A DNA stretch of 64,000 nucleotides, from assembly GCA_049514555.1 (NCBI GenBank), contig JBEKUY010000005.1:124001-188000 (forward strand), written 5' to 3'. The position numbers and the translations under genes were made by a program. Below the pieces are notes generated by a model that was not told where the DNA came from, did no database searches, and saw only the letters and a program-made list of their open reading frames with translations. Positions 1 through 7,800 of this stretch are shown in pieces. The stretch is from JBEKUY01 sp049514555 (GTDB taxonomy: Bacteria; Acidobacteriota; Terriglobia; Acidiferrales; UBA7541). Numbering within the stretch: the first letter of the stretch is position 1; each line of letters starts with the position of its first letter.

Positions 1-985
1 AAGCTTCGAGAACGCCTTCCTCACCATGTTCGATCCGATCGGCAGCGGCGATCTCTCCGCTCTGCAGTCCGAGGAATGCGCTGAGCTGTGCGGCGGAGAA
101 GACGTTGTTGCCCCTCCACTCCGCGTGATTCCAGGAATATCGTGGTCCGGGGACGACAGTGAAGGTCAACTTCACCCGTGGCGTTGTCTGGCCGGAAGTC
201 GCCGGGAGAATCTCGGTCCCGGGTTCCGCGAAGGACGCGCGCAGGTAGCCGTGATTCCTGTAGATTGCCGTCAACTCTCGCGCGGCAACTTCTCGGGCGA
301 TCACGCGGGAGTAGGGCTGCTCCAGGAATCGCCGGGCGGAAGAAGCAAAGAGGCTTTGATCGAGCGGCCCTCCAGTCACTTCCATGGATTCGACCACGGC
401 CGCGTTGTTATCGACGCGGAAGGAATACACGGTCGGGGCTTGTCCCAGCTTGCCAGTGCGGATGAAGGAAACCGCGCCCTGGATGTTCCGCTCCTGCAGC
501 AAGTGCTGGAGCGCGTCCACGGCGCCCTGCAGCATGTCTCCCTGTTCGGGCAGAGAGCCATCAAACAAGGGCAGCGCCTTGACGAGCGCCGCGGACAGCT
601 CCGCATCGGAGAATCATACGAAGTTGTCGAAGTCGCAGACCAGGAAGCGGCTCGCTTCCTTCACGTTCAAGGTCGCCGTCATCCCGTCACGGTCCACGCG
701 ATATTGGTAGGACACTTCGGTGAAAGCGCCCGTCCCGCCGAGCCGGTTCACGGCTGCCTGCAGGTCCGCTTCGCGCACGGTCTGGCCGCGCCGGAGGCCC
801 GAGGCAGCAATGATTTTAGCCGGCGGGAAGCGCTTGGCGCCGGCGACCTCGATCCGCGCGAGCGTAACGGGACCACTTCTCTGGCCCGCCCAAGCCGAAA
901 GGGCCAACATGACGCATAGAATCGCAGGCACCGCCCCAGGCGCTCGGATCAGGCATCGCACTCGGCCTGCAGCGCTCCGGAACAT
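1..985 (-). pseudogene. POTRA/BamA-like outer-membrane protein gene, interrupted by in-frame TGA
   Basis: Translation from an ATG at 985 gives a signal-peptide-like N-terminus (about residues 1-34) and one POTRA-like domain (GPVTLARIEVAGAKRF onward). The frame hits TGA at 614-616 after CDFDNFV, yet the same frame then stays open to base 1 and continues the family pattern (FSDAELSAALVKALPLFDG, then further POTRA-like sequence such as FRVDNNAAVVESMEVTGG). The expected residue at the stop is Trp, so a TGG to TGA change is the simplest reading. Known role of the family: assembly of outer-membrane proteins or transport across the outer membrane. The gene starts 20 bases after the TolC-like gene on the same strand, so the two are probably co-transcribed. 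The C-terminus lies outside the window. A sequencing error cannot be excluded. Confidence 0.7.
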
Positions 986-1005
986 GTAAATGTGGCGGCG
1001 GTTCT

Positions 1006-3024
1006 TCAGAAGGCCGGTCCTCGCGTATCGGTGCCGATCACCTGGCCGTGGAGCGTCCCCGGAATCAGCGTGTCGCGCTCGGGTACACCGCTCTTGGCGT
1101 CCGCAACAGTGACGTGGTTAACGTCGAGAGTCCTGGCGAGGGCGCGTTCAAAATTGGCTTTTGCTTCCGCGAGATCTGCCAGCGCGCGCAGTTCGGTGCC
1201 CTGCGCGGCGACGAGGTCCCGCTGGGTCTGAATGACCAGGTACACAGTGGACGCGCCGAGTTGGTATTTCTTCTGCTCGGCGTCGAAGGTCTGTTGCTGT
1301 AAGACCCTGGCCTTGACGGCGGCCTCGACACGCGCCCGGTCTTGCTGGAAGGCCACGAACGTATTGCGCACGTCCAGAATCGCGGCGTTCTTCAGTTGCT
1401 GCAGTTGCGCCTCGGCCTGTCTCCTGGTGAGTTGCGCCAGCTGGTTATCCGCCTGGGCCTGCCGGTTGCGTATTGGGATCGTGAGGTTCAACTGGACCGC
1501 ATAGTCGGGAAACTGGTTGTGGAATATTTGGCTCATTGCGCCGCCGAATCCGCCCTTCTGGATGCCAAGAACATTCGGGACTGACTCAGAAACGAAGATG
1601 GGCACGGGCACCGTCACGGGAACGCCGTTTTGGTCCACAACCGGCACCCCCAAGTCAGCGGCTATCGTGGGTGTGCCCAGAATGGCCGTATCGCCGGAAA
1701 GACCAACGGTGCCGTACTGAGCCGACAGGGTGGCGATGGGAAGCAAAGCGTTCCTCGTGGCACGAACGTTGATGTCCGCGTTTTGCAGCGAAATCGCTTG
1801 AGCCTGGAGCTCGGGGCGCTTGGCAAAGGCTTCCTTGACGGCGTTCTCGAAGGAGGACATCTCGACCTGGACGTCTTGAGTGGGCGTGTCCGTTGGAACG
1901 ATCTCGACCTCGATTACACCGGGAACCAGCGGATCCCTCGAAATCAGGTTTTTCAGGGCCTGCTGGTCCTGAAGCTGGACCGTTTGTGCCACGATAAGGT
2001 TTTGTTGATCGGTAGCAAGTTCGGACTCGGCGCGGGTGACGTCGAGGGGCGCCATCGTGCCGATTTCGAGCTGTTTCTTGTTGTCCGAGTACAGTTTCTC
2101 CGAGACCTCGACGGCGCGCTGCTCCACCTTTACGTTTTCGCGCGCGTAGACAAGCTCCCAGTAAGCAACAATGGTGTTGGTGACGGTGGTGATGGCCTGC
2201 TGGGTGAATTGCCATTCGCTGATCTTCCTGTTGTTCTTGGCGATGCGGATGTTGCGCGTGTTCGGCAGGAGACCGAAGCCGTTCAGAAGCTGTTGGGAGA
2301 TGCTGAAGTACAACGAGGACTGCACGGCGGGGTTGAAAATGTTGGAAGGAGAAGTGTTCGAGCTGCGTGAATTGTCCCAGGTCACGGCAATGCCCGTGCC
2401 GGTGTGAAAACCCTGGGAGTACTGCGTGTTGAATTGCGCGGTGTGGGAAGAAAGGCTGGTCAACGATGTGGTGCCAACGCCGGCGATAAACGGGTTGCTG
2501 ATGGGAGTCGACCGAGTATCGAATGAGAGGGAGGTCGTGACGGTCGGATCGAAATTGAGCGCCGGGATGGAGCCCAGGCCGAAGCTGCCGCCGCTGATCG
2601 CGCCGCCGGACAGGCTGCCGGCCGAGCCGCCCCCGAGGGCCCGCAGGATGCTGGTGTCCGCGATCCAAGGGTTGTATCGCTGGACGGCGATGTCCACGTT
2701 GTTCGCGAGGGCCAACTCGATGGCCGCTTGGAGACTCAGCTCCAGCTTGCCGTCATGAATCAGCTGTTCGAGTTGGGGCGAGTTGGTGAACTCGATCGGC
2801 GCGACCTGAATCGGACGATAAGGTCTCGTGAGATTGGGGAAAGCACTTGGGCCGCGGGAAAAATTGTATTTCGCAAGCCCAAGTGAAAACGAGGGCTGAG
2901 CCGGCTGCGTTTGACCCGGCATCGTTTTCTCTGGCTCCTGGGAAGAAGCCGGGGTGACCGGTGCCAGAATCAGGAGTAGGGCCAGCAGACTGCCGACCAA
3001 CTGTCGCGCTATCGTGCTATTCAT
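1006..3024 (-). CDS. TolC-family outer-membrane efflux protein
   Basis: 672 residues. The ATG at 3024 is preferred over one 19 codons upstream because it has a GAGG ribosome site and begins a signal peptide (MNSTIARQLVGSLLALLLI, cleavage near ASSQE). Long helical repeats typical of outer-membrane efflux proteins follow, for example the stretches around WELVYARENVKVEQRAVEV and DQQNLIVAQTVQLQDQQALK, with a duplicated architecture. The length exceeds the usual 420-500 residues because of a Gly/Ser-rich insert near residues 130-220. Family role: trimeric outer-membrane channel for type I secretion or RND/MacAB efflux. No inner-membrane pump or adaptor gene lies beside it, so the substrate is unknown. 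It precedes the broken POTRA gene on the same strand. Confidence 0.88.
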   Translation of the reverse strand: MNSTIARQLVGSLLALLLILAPVTPASSQEPEKTMPGQTQPAQPSFSLGLAKYNFSRGPSAFPNLTRPYRPIQVAPIEFTNSPQLEQLIHDGKLELSLQAAIELALANNVDIAVQRYNPWIADTSILRALGGGSAGSLSGGAISGGSFGLGSIPALNFDPTVTTSLSFDTRSTPISNPFIAGVGTTSLTSLSSHTAQFNTQYSQGFHTGTGIAVTWDNSRSSNTSPSNIFNPAVQSSLYFSISQQLLNGFGLLPNTRNIRIAKNNRKISEWQFTQQAITTVTNTIVAYWELVYARENVKVEQRAVEVSEKLYSDNKKQLEIGTMAPLDVTRAESELATDQQNLIVAQTVQLQDQQALKNLISRDPLVPGVIEVEIVPTDTPTQDVQVEMSSFENAVKEAFAKRPELQAQAISLQNADINVRATRNALLPIATLSAQYGTVGLSGDTAILGTPTIAADLGVPVVDQNGVPVTVPVPIFVSESVPNVLGIQKGGFGGAMSQIFHNQFPDYAVQLNLTIPIRNRQAQADNQLAQLTRRQAEAQLQQLKNAAILDVRNTFVAFQQDRARVEAAVKARVLQQQTFDAEQKKYQLGASTVYLVIQTQRDLVAAQGTELRALADLAEAKANFERALARTLDVNHVTVADAKSGVPERDTLIPGTLHGQVIGTDTRGPAF

Positions 3025-3193
3025 GTTTTTCCTCGCTCTTGGTGTTTTCGCACTTTGTTCTCTGCATACATTAGGGCTCAATCATGTAAAACGTTTGACG
3101 GCCTGGATTTGTTTCAGGATTCTTAAATCTCAGGGGCACGCCGTCCGTTATTCGCGCCGCGCAGACCAGCCAGTCTAACAAGCTGCCAATTCC

Positions 3194-3222
3194 TTGACAA
3201 TGCGTCATGTGGCCGATAGGCT
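3194..3222 (+). promoter_or_regulatory. Sigma-70-type promoter for pyrE
   Basis: TTGACA at 3194-3199 is followed by a 17-base spacer and TAGGCT at 3217-3222, about 50 bases before the pyrE ATG. The -35 box is a perfect match and the -10 box is weak. The assignment rests on sequence and spacing only. Confidence 0.5.
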
Positions 3223-3270
3223 GCTCCGTGTTGCGAACGCGGTTGGGTCCGTTCGCGGGGGACGGTCTCT

Positions 3271-3885
3271 ATGATGCGGCAGGAGGATGTTCTTCGGCTG
3301 TTTGAGTCCGTGGGGGCCATTCGCCGAGGACATTTTGAGCTGTCTTCAGGCTTGCACAGCGGGACGTATATCCAGTGCGCGCTGGTCCTGGCGTATCCGC
3401 GCTATGGGGAGGCACTCGGACGCGCCTTGGCCGCCGAATTCCACGATCTGCGGATTGATTGCGTGGTATCGCCGGCGCTGGGCGGCGTCGTTTTGGGGCA
3501 GGAGGTTGCCCGGGCGCTTTGCACCACGCCCGATTTGCCGGGCGGTGTCCGCGCCATGTTCGTCGAACGCGACATGCAAGGGGAAATGTGCCTGCGGCGC
3601 GGTTTCGAGATTCGCATGAATGAATCAGTCCTGGTCGTCGAAGATGTGTGGACGACGGGCGGCTCGACTTCTGAAACCATGCGCGTCGTGGAAGCCGCCG
3701 GCGGCCGCGTCGTAGGCGTTGGCGCGCTGATCGACCGCAGCGGGGGCCGGGTCGAATTCCCTGTGCGCGCCGAGGCCCTTCTCGACCTCAAGATAGACAG
3801 TTACGAGCCAGAGGATTGTCCGCTCTGCCGCCAAGGCACGCCGGCGATCCGGCCAGGCAGCCGCCTCCTGCGAACCACGCCGTAA
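3271..3885 (+). CDS. pyrE: Orotate phosphoribosyltransferase
   Basis: 204 residues. It carries the PRPP-binding signature VLVVEDVWTTGGST and N-terminal FELSSGLHSGTYIQCALVL, both characteristic of OPRTase. Known reaction: orotate plus PRPP gives orotidine 5'-monophosphate, the fifth step of de novo pyrimidine synthesis, in the cytosol. There is a short Cys-containing C-terminal tail (CPLCRQG), as in many longer PyrE proteins. Two adjacent ATG codons (3271, 3274) make the exact start ambiguous by one residue. It is followed 17 bases later by truA in the same direction, so the two are probably one transcript. Confidence 0.93.
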   Translation: MMRQEDVLRLFESVGAIRRGHFELSSGLHSGTYIQCALVLAYPRYGEALGRALAAEFHDLRIDCVVSPALGGVVLGQEVARALCTTPDLPGGVRAMFVERDMQGEMCLRRGFEIRMNESVLVVEDVWTTGGSTSETMRVVEAAGGRVVGVGALIDRSGGRVEFPVRAEALLDLKIDSYEPEDCPLCRQGTPAIRPGSRLLRTTP

Positions 3886-3902
3886 TCTGGCCGTCTCACT
3901 CC

Positions 3903-4682
3903 ATGCGGAACGTCAAGCTGACGATTGCCTATGACGGAACGGACTTCCATGGCTGGCAGGTCCAGTCGAATAAACCCACGATCCAGGGCGCTTTGACGGA
4001 TGTTCTGCAGCGGATCACGCAAGAGAAGGTGTATCTGTACGGCGCCGGCCGCACCGATGCCGGTGTGCATGCCCTCGGCCAAGTCGGGCACTTCAAGACC
4101 CAATCGGGTTTGTCGCCGGACGAATTTCAGCGGGCCTTGAACGCGCTGCTGCCGCCCACCATCCGGGTCGTTGCCGCAGAAGAGGTAGGTCCGGATTTTC
4201 ACGCCCGCTGGCAGGCCCTGGCAAAGACGTATCGGTATCGGCTCTATCGGGGCCGGGTAGTTCCTCCGGCGGGATGGCGCTACGTATTGCATTATCCGTT
4301 CCCGCTGGATTTGGCAGCCATGCGAGATGCTTGCGCGCTCTATGTGGGCGAGCACGATTTTGCGTCCTTCGCCGCTTCGACGGGTTCAGAAGAAGACGAC
4401 AGCGCGCGCACGACGGTGCGTGAGATTATGCGCGCGACCTTGACCGAAGAAGTGGGCGGGGAAGAGCTGCACTTCACGGTGAGGGGGAAGTCATTTCTTC
4501 GGTACATGGTCCGCAAGATGGTCGGCACCCTTTTGGACATGGGGCGGGGCAAGCTCCAGCCCGCGGACATTACGCGGCTCTACGAGCTGCGCGATCGGTC
4601 GAAGTCGGGACCCACGGTGCCGGCGCACGGGTTGTGCCTGCTATCGGTGGAATATCCCGAGCCCTGGCGCCTGAACGCGTGA
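3903..4682 (+). CDS. truA: tRNA pseudouridine synthase A
   Basis: 259 residues, the normal family length. The start at 3903 is chosen because MRNVKLTIAYDGTDFHGWQV is the canonical N-terminus; the upstream extension in the same frame overlaps pyrE and shows no homology. The catalytic aspartate is Asp52 in GAGRTDAGVHA. Known role: isomerises uridines 38-40 in the anticodon stem-loop of several tRNAs. The C-terminal RYMVRKMVGTLLDMGRGK segment is also typical. It lies downstream of pyrE and converges on the DUF5680 gene with only 23 bases between the stops. Confidence 0.95.
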   Translation: MRNVKLTIAYDGTDFHGWQVQSNKPTIQGALTDVLQRITQEKVYLYGAGRTDAGVHALGQVGHFKTQSGLSPDEFQRALNALLPPTIRVVAAEEVGPDFHARWQALAKTYRYRLYRGRVVPPAGWRYVLHYPFPLDLAAMRDACALYVGEHDFASFAASTGSEEDDSARTTVREIMRATLTEEVGGEELHFTVRGKSFLRYMVRKMVGTLLDMGRGKLQPADITRLYELRDRSKSGPTVPAHGLCLLSVEYPEPWRLNA

Positions 4683-4705
4683 ATCCCTCTGCTTGAACCC
4701 TTTGC

Positions 4706-5272
4706 TCAGCGCGCAAAGCCGCCTCCGAAATGAAGCTCGTACACCTTGGTCTCGCCGCGCATGATTGTTTCGTCGCCGAAGAAGTTGTCCAGCCTCCCTT
4801 GGACGCGGTTCACGTAGGTGTGGGCGCCCTCCTGGATCTTTCGCGGTCCCCGATACGGTTCGTCCGCTGACACTCGGATCAGAGCGATGTGCAGGAGTCT
4901 GACAACTGATTCCACCTCCTTCGGATCGAGACCGTCCGGAATGTGGCCGGCGTAGCTCATCGTCCAGACGGGTTTCCCCGAGTGATAGACGATCTCCTGC
5001 CCGGCGAAGGTGCTGCCGCCCGCGTAGATATCACGATACAAGAAAGGCCCGCTGGAGTACTCGAGTTGGTGCGTGCCGGGAAGCAAGGGTTTCACGGACG
5101 CCTCATCTCCCTGACTAGCATAGGTGTGCTTCTTGGCCTCAACCAGGAAACCAACGAAAGCCTCCCGGTTGAAGCCGAGCTTCGCACTGGGCACTGGCGG
5201 GTCTTGTGCCCAGGCCCCAGACGAACTCAGGCAAAGCCAAAGAGCCAGAGTCCCTATGGTCGCGGTCTGCAT
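4706..5272 (-). CDS. Exported DUF5680-type protein
   Basis: 188 residues with a Sec signal peptide (about residues 1-22, ending GAWAQ). The mature part has the pattern of DUF5680 proteins: FVGFLVEAKKHTYA, then LLPGTHQLEY, YRDIYAGGSTFAGQEIVYH and PVWTMSYAG. The biochemical function of this family is not known to me. A good ribosome site (GGAGGAG) precedes the ATG. It begins 20 bases after cysE on the same strand, so it may be the third gene of a cysK-cysE operon, but nothing in the sequence ties it to cysteine metabolism. Confidence 0.72.
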   Translation of the reverse strand: MQTATIGTLALWLCLSSSGAWAQDPPVPSAKLGFNREAFVGFLVEAKKHTYASQGDEASVKPLLPGTHQLEYSSGPFLYRDIYAGGSTFAGQEIVYHSGKPVWTMSYAGHIPDGLDPKEVESVVRLLHIALIRVSADEPYRGPRKIQEGAHTYVNRVQGRLDNFFGDETIMRGETKVYELHFGGGFAR

Positions 5273-5292
5273 GGCGTTTCTCCTCCGGTCCC

Positions 5293-6006
5293 CTAAATCT
5301 GGTAGTCGATTTCAATGATGGCTTGAAGCGCATCGGCGGAGTCGGCGTCTGCCGATCCGTCGCCTTCCAGTGTGTGGACCCTCGCTTTCAACTCCTTCAC
5401 CTCGGTGGCCACTGCTGCGAGAGCTTCCGAAAGCGGATCGCTGATCTGTTTTGGGTCCACGATGACGACGCGCTTGCCGCCGCGGAAGACAATGTGTCCG
5501 GGGACGCCGACGATGGTGGAATTGTCCGGGACGTCCCGTAGAACGACCGAACCTGCTCCGACTCGTGAATTGTCCCCGACGCGGATGTTGCCCAAGACTT
5601 TCGCTCCAGCGCCGATGACAACACCATTGCCGATCGTGGGATGTCGTTTCCCATGTTCCTTTCCTGTGCCGGCGAGCGAGACCCCTTGATAGAGCGTCAC
5701 GTCGTTGCCGATGATCGTGGTCTCCCCGATGACCACGCCCATACCGTGGTCGATGAAGAGGCGGCTGCCGATTTGTGCTCCGGGATGAATTTCAATTCCG
5801 GTCAGCAGCCGCGCCAATTGGGAAAACCAGCGGGCCGGCAAGCGCAGATGATGGTTCCACAGCCAGTGGTTGAAACGGTGGAACCAGAGCGCGTGCAGGC
5901 CCGAGTAACACAACAAGACTTCGAGGACCGATCTGGCCGCAGGGTCGCGGTCGAAAACCGATGCAACATCTTCACGGATGGATCTGAACATGTTCTCGTC
6001 ACTCAC
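5293..6006 (-). CDS. cysE: Serine O-acetyltransferase
   Basis: 237 residues. An N-terminal helical SAT domain (FRSIREDVASVFDRDPAARS) is followed by a left-handed beta-helix of hexapeptide repeats (IHPGAQIGSRLFIDHGMG, GVVIGETTIIGNDVTLYQG, TIGNGVVIGAGAKVLGNI). The active-site histidine lies in FIDHGMGVVIGE. Known reaction: L-serine plus acetyl-CoA gives O-acetylserine, the substrate of CysK. Its ATG overlaps the cysK stop by four bases, so translation is coupled. The C-terminus lacks the usual terminal Ile that CysK binds in the classical synthase complex only if the last residue is not exposed: here it ends YQI, so complex formation remains possible. Confidence 0.93.
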   Translation of the reverse strand: MSDENMFRSIREDVASVFDRDPAARSVLEVLLCYSGLHALWFHRFNHWLWNHHLRLPARWFSQLARLLTGIEIHPGAQIGSRLFIDHGMGVVIGETTIIGNDVTLYQGVSLAGTGKEHGKRHPTIGNGVVIGAGAKVLGNIRVGDNSRVGAGSVVLRDVPDNSTIVGVPGHIVFRGGKRVVIVDPKQISDPLSEALAAVATEVKELKARVHTLEGDGSADADSADALQAIIEIDYQI

Positions 6007-6971
6007 AGCGCGACAGCGGTCAGTGCTTGGGCCTCATTCTTCAGGCTCTCGAATAGGATACTGCTCAGGTAGCGTTCGCCAAAGTCCGGCAAGACCACGA
6101 CGATGGTCTTGCCGGCGTTCTCGGGACGGCGCGCGACCTGCAACGCCGCGACGACCGCCGCGCCGGAAGAAATCCCGACGAGCAGACCCTCTTCGAGCGC
6201 GAGGCGGCGAGCCATGTCGATCGAGTCCTGACTCGAAACCTGAATGATTTCGTCGATGTAATCCGTTCTGAGGATCTTCGGCACGAAGCCGGCGCCGATG
6301 CCTTGGATTTTGTGAGGAGAAGGCTGTCCGCCAGAGAGCACCGGACTTTCCGTGGGTTCGACCGCGATCGCCTTGAAGGACGGTTTTTTCGGCTTGATGA
6401 AGCCCGCCACGCCGGTCAGCGTGCCGCCGGTGCCGATGCCGGAGATCAGAAAGTCCACTTTGCCGTCGGTATCGCTCCAGATTTCGGGGCCGGTGGTCTC
6501 AAAGTGGATCTTGGGATTGGCGGGATTATCGAACTGCTGAAGAATGTAGCCGTTCGGCGTGGCGGCGAGAAGTTCTTCGGCCTTGGTGATGGCTCCTTTC
6601 ATGCCTTTCGGTCCGGGAGTCAGCACAATCTCAGCGCCGAATGCGCGCAGTAGAACGCGGCGCTCCAAGCTCATGGTTTCGGGCATGGTCAGAATGAGCT
6701 TGTAGCCCTTCACTGCGGCGACGAACGCCAGAGCGATGCCGGTGTTTCCGCTCGTAGGCTCGATGAGCACGGTCTTGCCGGGATGGGTTTTGCCGGATTT
6801 CTCGGCGTCTTCGATCAAGCTGACTCCGATGCGGTCTTTCACGCTGGCGCACGGGTTGAAGCCTTCCAGCTTTGCCAGGACGGTTGCTTTAGCGCCGCTG
6901 GTGACCTTGTTTAGGCGAACCAGCGGCGTATGCCCAATCAATTCCGTAATGTCCTTCGCGATCTTCGCCAT
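6003..6971 (-). CDS. cysK: Cysteine synthase A (O-acetylserine sulfhydrylase)
   Basis: 322 residues, PLP fold type II. The PLP lysine is Lys45 in NPCASVKDRIG; the substrate loop is PTSGNTGIALAFVAA and the phosphate-binding loop is SGIGTGGTLTGVAGF. Known reaction: O-acetylserine plus sulfide gives cysteine and acetate. It is the first gene of the cysK-cysE pair (four-base overlap), the usual product-substrate coupling. A purine-rich ribosome site (AAAGGAGAAG) precedes the ATG. A similar PLP lyase gene at 15.2-16.5 kb has a different, riboswitch-controlled context. Confidence 0.94.
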   Translation of the reverse strand: MAKIAKDITELIGHTPLVRLNKVTSGAKATVLAKLEGFNPCASVKDRIGVSLIEDAEKSGKTHPGKTVLIEPTSGNTGIALAFVAAVKGYKLILTMPETMSLERRVLLRAFGAEIVLTPGPKGMKGAITKAEELLAATPNGYILQQFDNPANPKIHFETTGPEIWSDTDGKVDFLISGIGTGGTLTGVAGFIKPKKPSFKAIAVEPTESPVLSGGQPSPHKIQGIGAGFVPKILRTDYIDEIIQVSSQDSIDMARRLALEEGLLVGISSGAAVVAALQVARRPENAGKTIVVVLPDFGERYLSSILFESLKNEAQALTAVAL

Positions 6972-7102
6972 TCTCTTCTCCTTTAGGCCGGAAGCGGGAT
7001 TCAGAAGAGCCGCTCAACCGGCGCGATGTATATTTTTGCCCGCGCATTTCCAGGCGTGCGGATCGTTAACCTGTAACCTCCAAAACGCTCGACTCGACCG
7101 CC

Positions 7103-7140
7103 AAAAAACGAAAAGGCCCGCGATCCGGGGATCGCAGGCC
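7103..7140 (-). terminator. Intrinsic terminator, minus strand
   Basis: On the minus strand an 11-bp stem (one G-U pair, arms 7130-7140 and 7115-7125, four-base loop) is followed at once by TTTTCGTTTTTT. This is a strong rho-independent terminator. No annotated protein gene ends here, which implies a short transcript starting near 7280. Confidence 0.8.
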
Positions 7141-7280
7141 GCTCAGGAATCCTTGGTTCGGCTAAGTTCGTTACTTTCCGCCGGGTTCCTCGCATAGCCC
7201 ACGACGCCCGCTCGTACACGGACTACAGGCGCAGGGGAAATCACACGGCAGCAGGTTGTGGCGATCGAGGAACATGGACC
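7103..7280 (-). ncRNA. Candidate small RNA (or leaderless Cys-rich micro-ORF)
   Basis: A plausible promoter on the minus strand (TTGTCC at 7309-7314, 16-base spacer, TACTAT at 7287-7292) would start transcription near 7280, and the strong terminator at 7103-7140 would end it, giving about 175 nt. The RNA can form a capping stem in which GUUCCUCG (near 7274-7267) pairs with CGAGGAAC about 80 nt later, plus a GGCGGAAAGU...ACUUAGCC hairpin. The same strand holds a 34-codon ORF at 7171-7275 with six-cysteine content clustered as CDFPCACSPC; its GGAGGT lies at or before the predicted start site, so a peptide is less likely than an RNA. The size resembles 6S RNA, but I could not form the closing stem. 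Confidence 0.4.
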
Positions 7281-7514
7281 TCCAATATAGTAACAGCTTG
7301 CGGGCCCTGGACAAATCAAAAACAACAGGTCTCTTCTAACTCGACGGCGTTGCCGCCAGCACGTCGAATTCGTCAACATGTAGCCGTTGGAGGCCTCCGA
7401 GAGACATTGCAGGCGCACAGCGGCACGCGAGAATTGGCCTGTCCGAAATGGTTCGCGTAGAATAGTCGCACGCAACCTGTTTGCTGCCGGACAGCCGTTG
7501 CCGCAGGAGAGAAC

Positions 7515-7772
7515 ATGGCTGAAGAGAGCCTCGCGCGAAAGGCGGAGAGCGCTCCCAAGATCAAGACTCGCAAACCCAAGCAGCGCGCCTGCGATGAAAA
7601 GGACGAGAAGGGCAAGCTCTGCGGGGGGCATCTGAAGCGATGGTATGACTATCCCCCGGAAATTGAAGCGCTGATCGGGCCGCAGGTGGAGATCTATCGC
7701 TGCGAGTTCTGCAAGACGTTGTACCGGCCCGATCCAGCGCAGTTCCCGAACAGCTATACGGTTCGTTATTAG
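7515..7772 (+). CDS. Small zinc-ribbon-like conserved hypothetical protein
   Basis: 85 residues, basic N-terminus. Two cysteine pairs are spaced like a split zinc ribbon: CDEKDEKGKLC near residues 26-36 and CEFC near 63-66 (YRCEFCKTLYRPDP). An AGGAG ribosome site five bases before the ATG supports translation. I do not recognise a named family; the fold suggests metal binding and perhaps nucleic-acid or protein contact. It lies 28 bases upstream of the isopropylmalate-synthase-like gene, so the two may be co-transcribed. Confidence 0.65.
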   Translation: MAEESLARKAESAPKIKTRKPKQRACDEKDEKGKLCGGHLKRWYDYPPEIEALIGPQVEIYRCEFCKTLYRPDPAQFPNSYTVRY

Positions 7773-7800
7773 GCTGAGATCGGGCGGGCGGCCGGTCCCC

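Noticed and set aside
26..919. Long plus-strand open frame at the left edge
   Set aside because: It is a shadow of the minus-strand POTRA gene; its composition is random-looking and its frame has no known domain or ribosome site.
7103..7280. 6S RNA
   Set aside because: The length fits, but I could not form the long closing stem and central bubble of 6S RNA, so I kept the broader small-RNA call.
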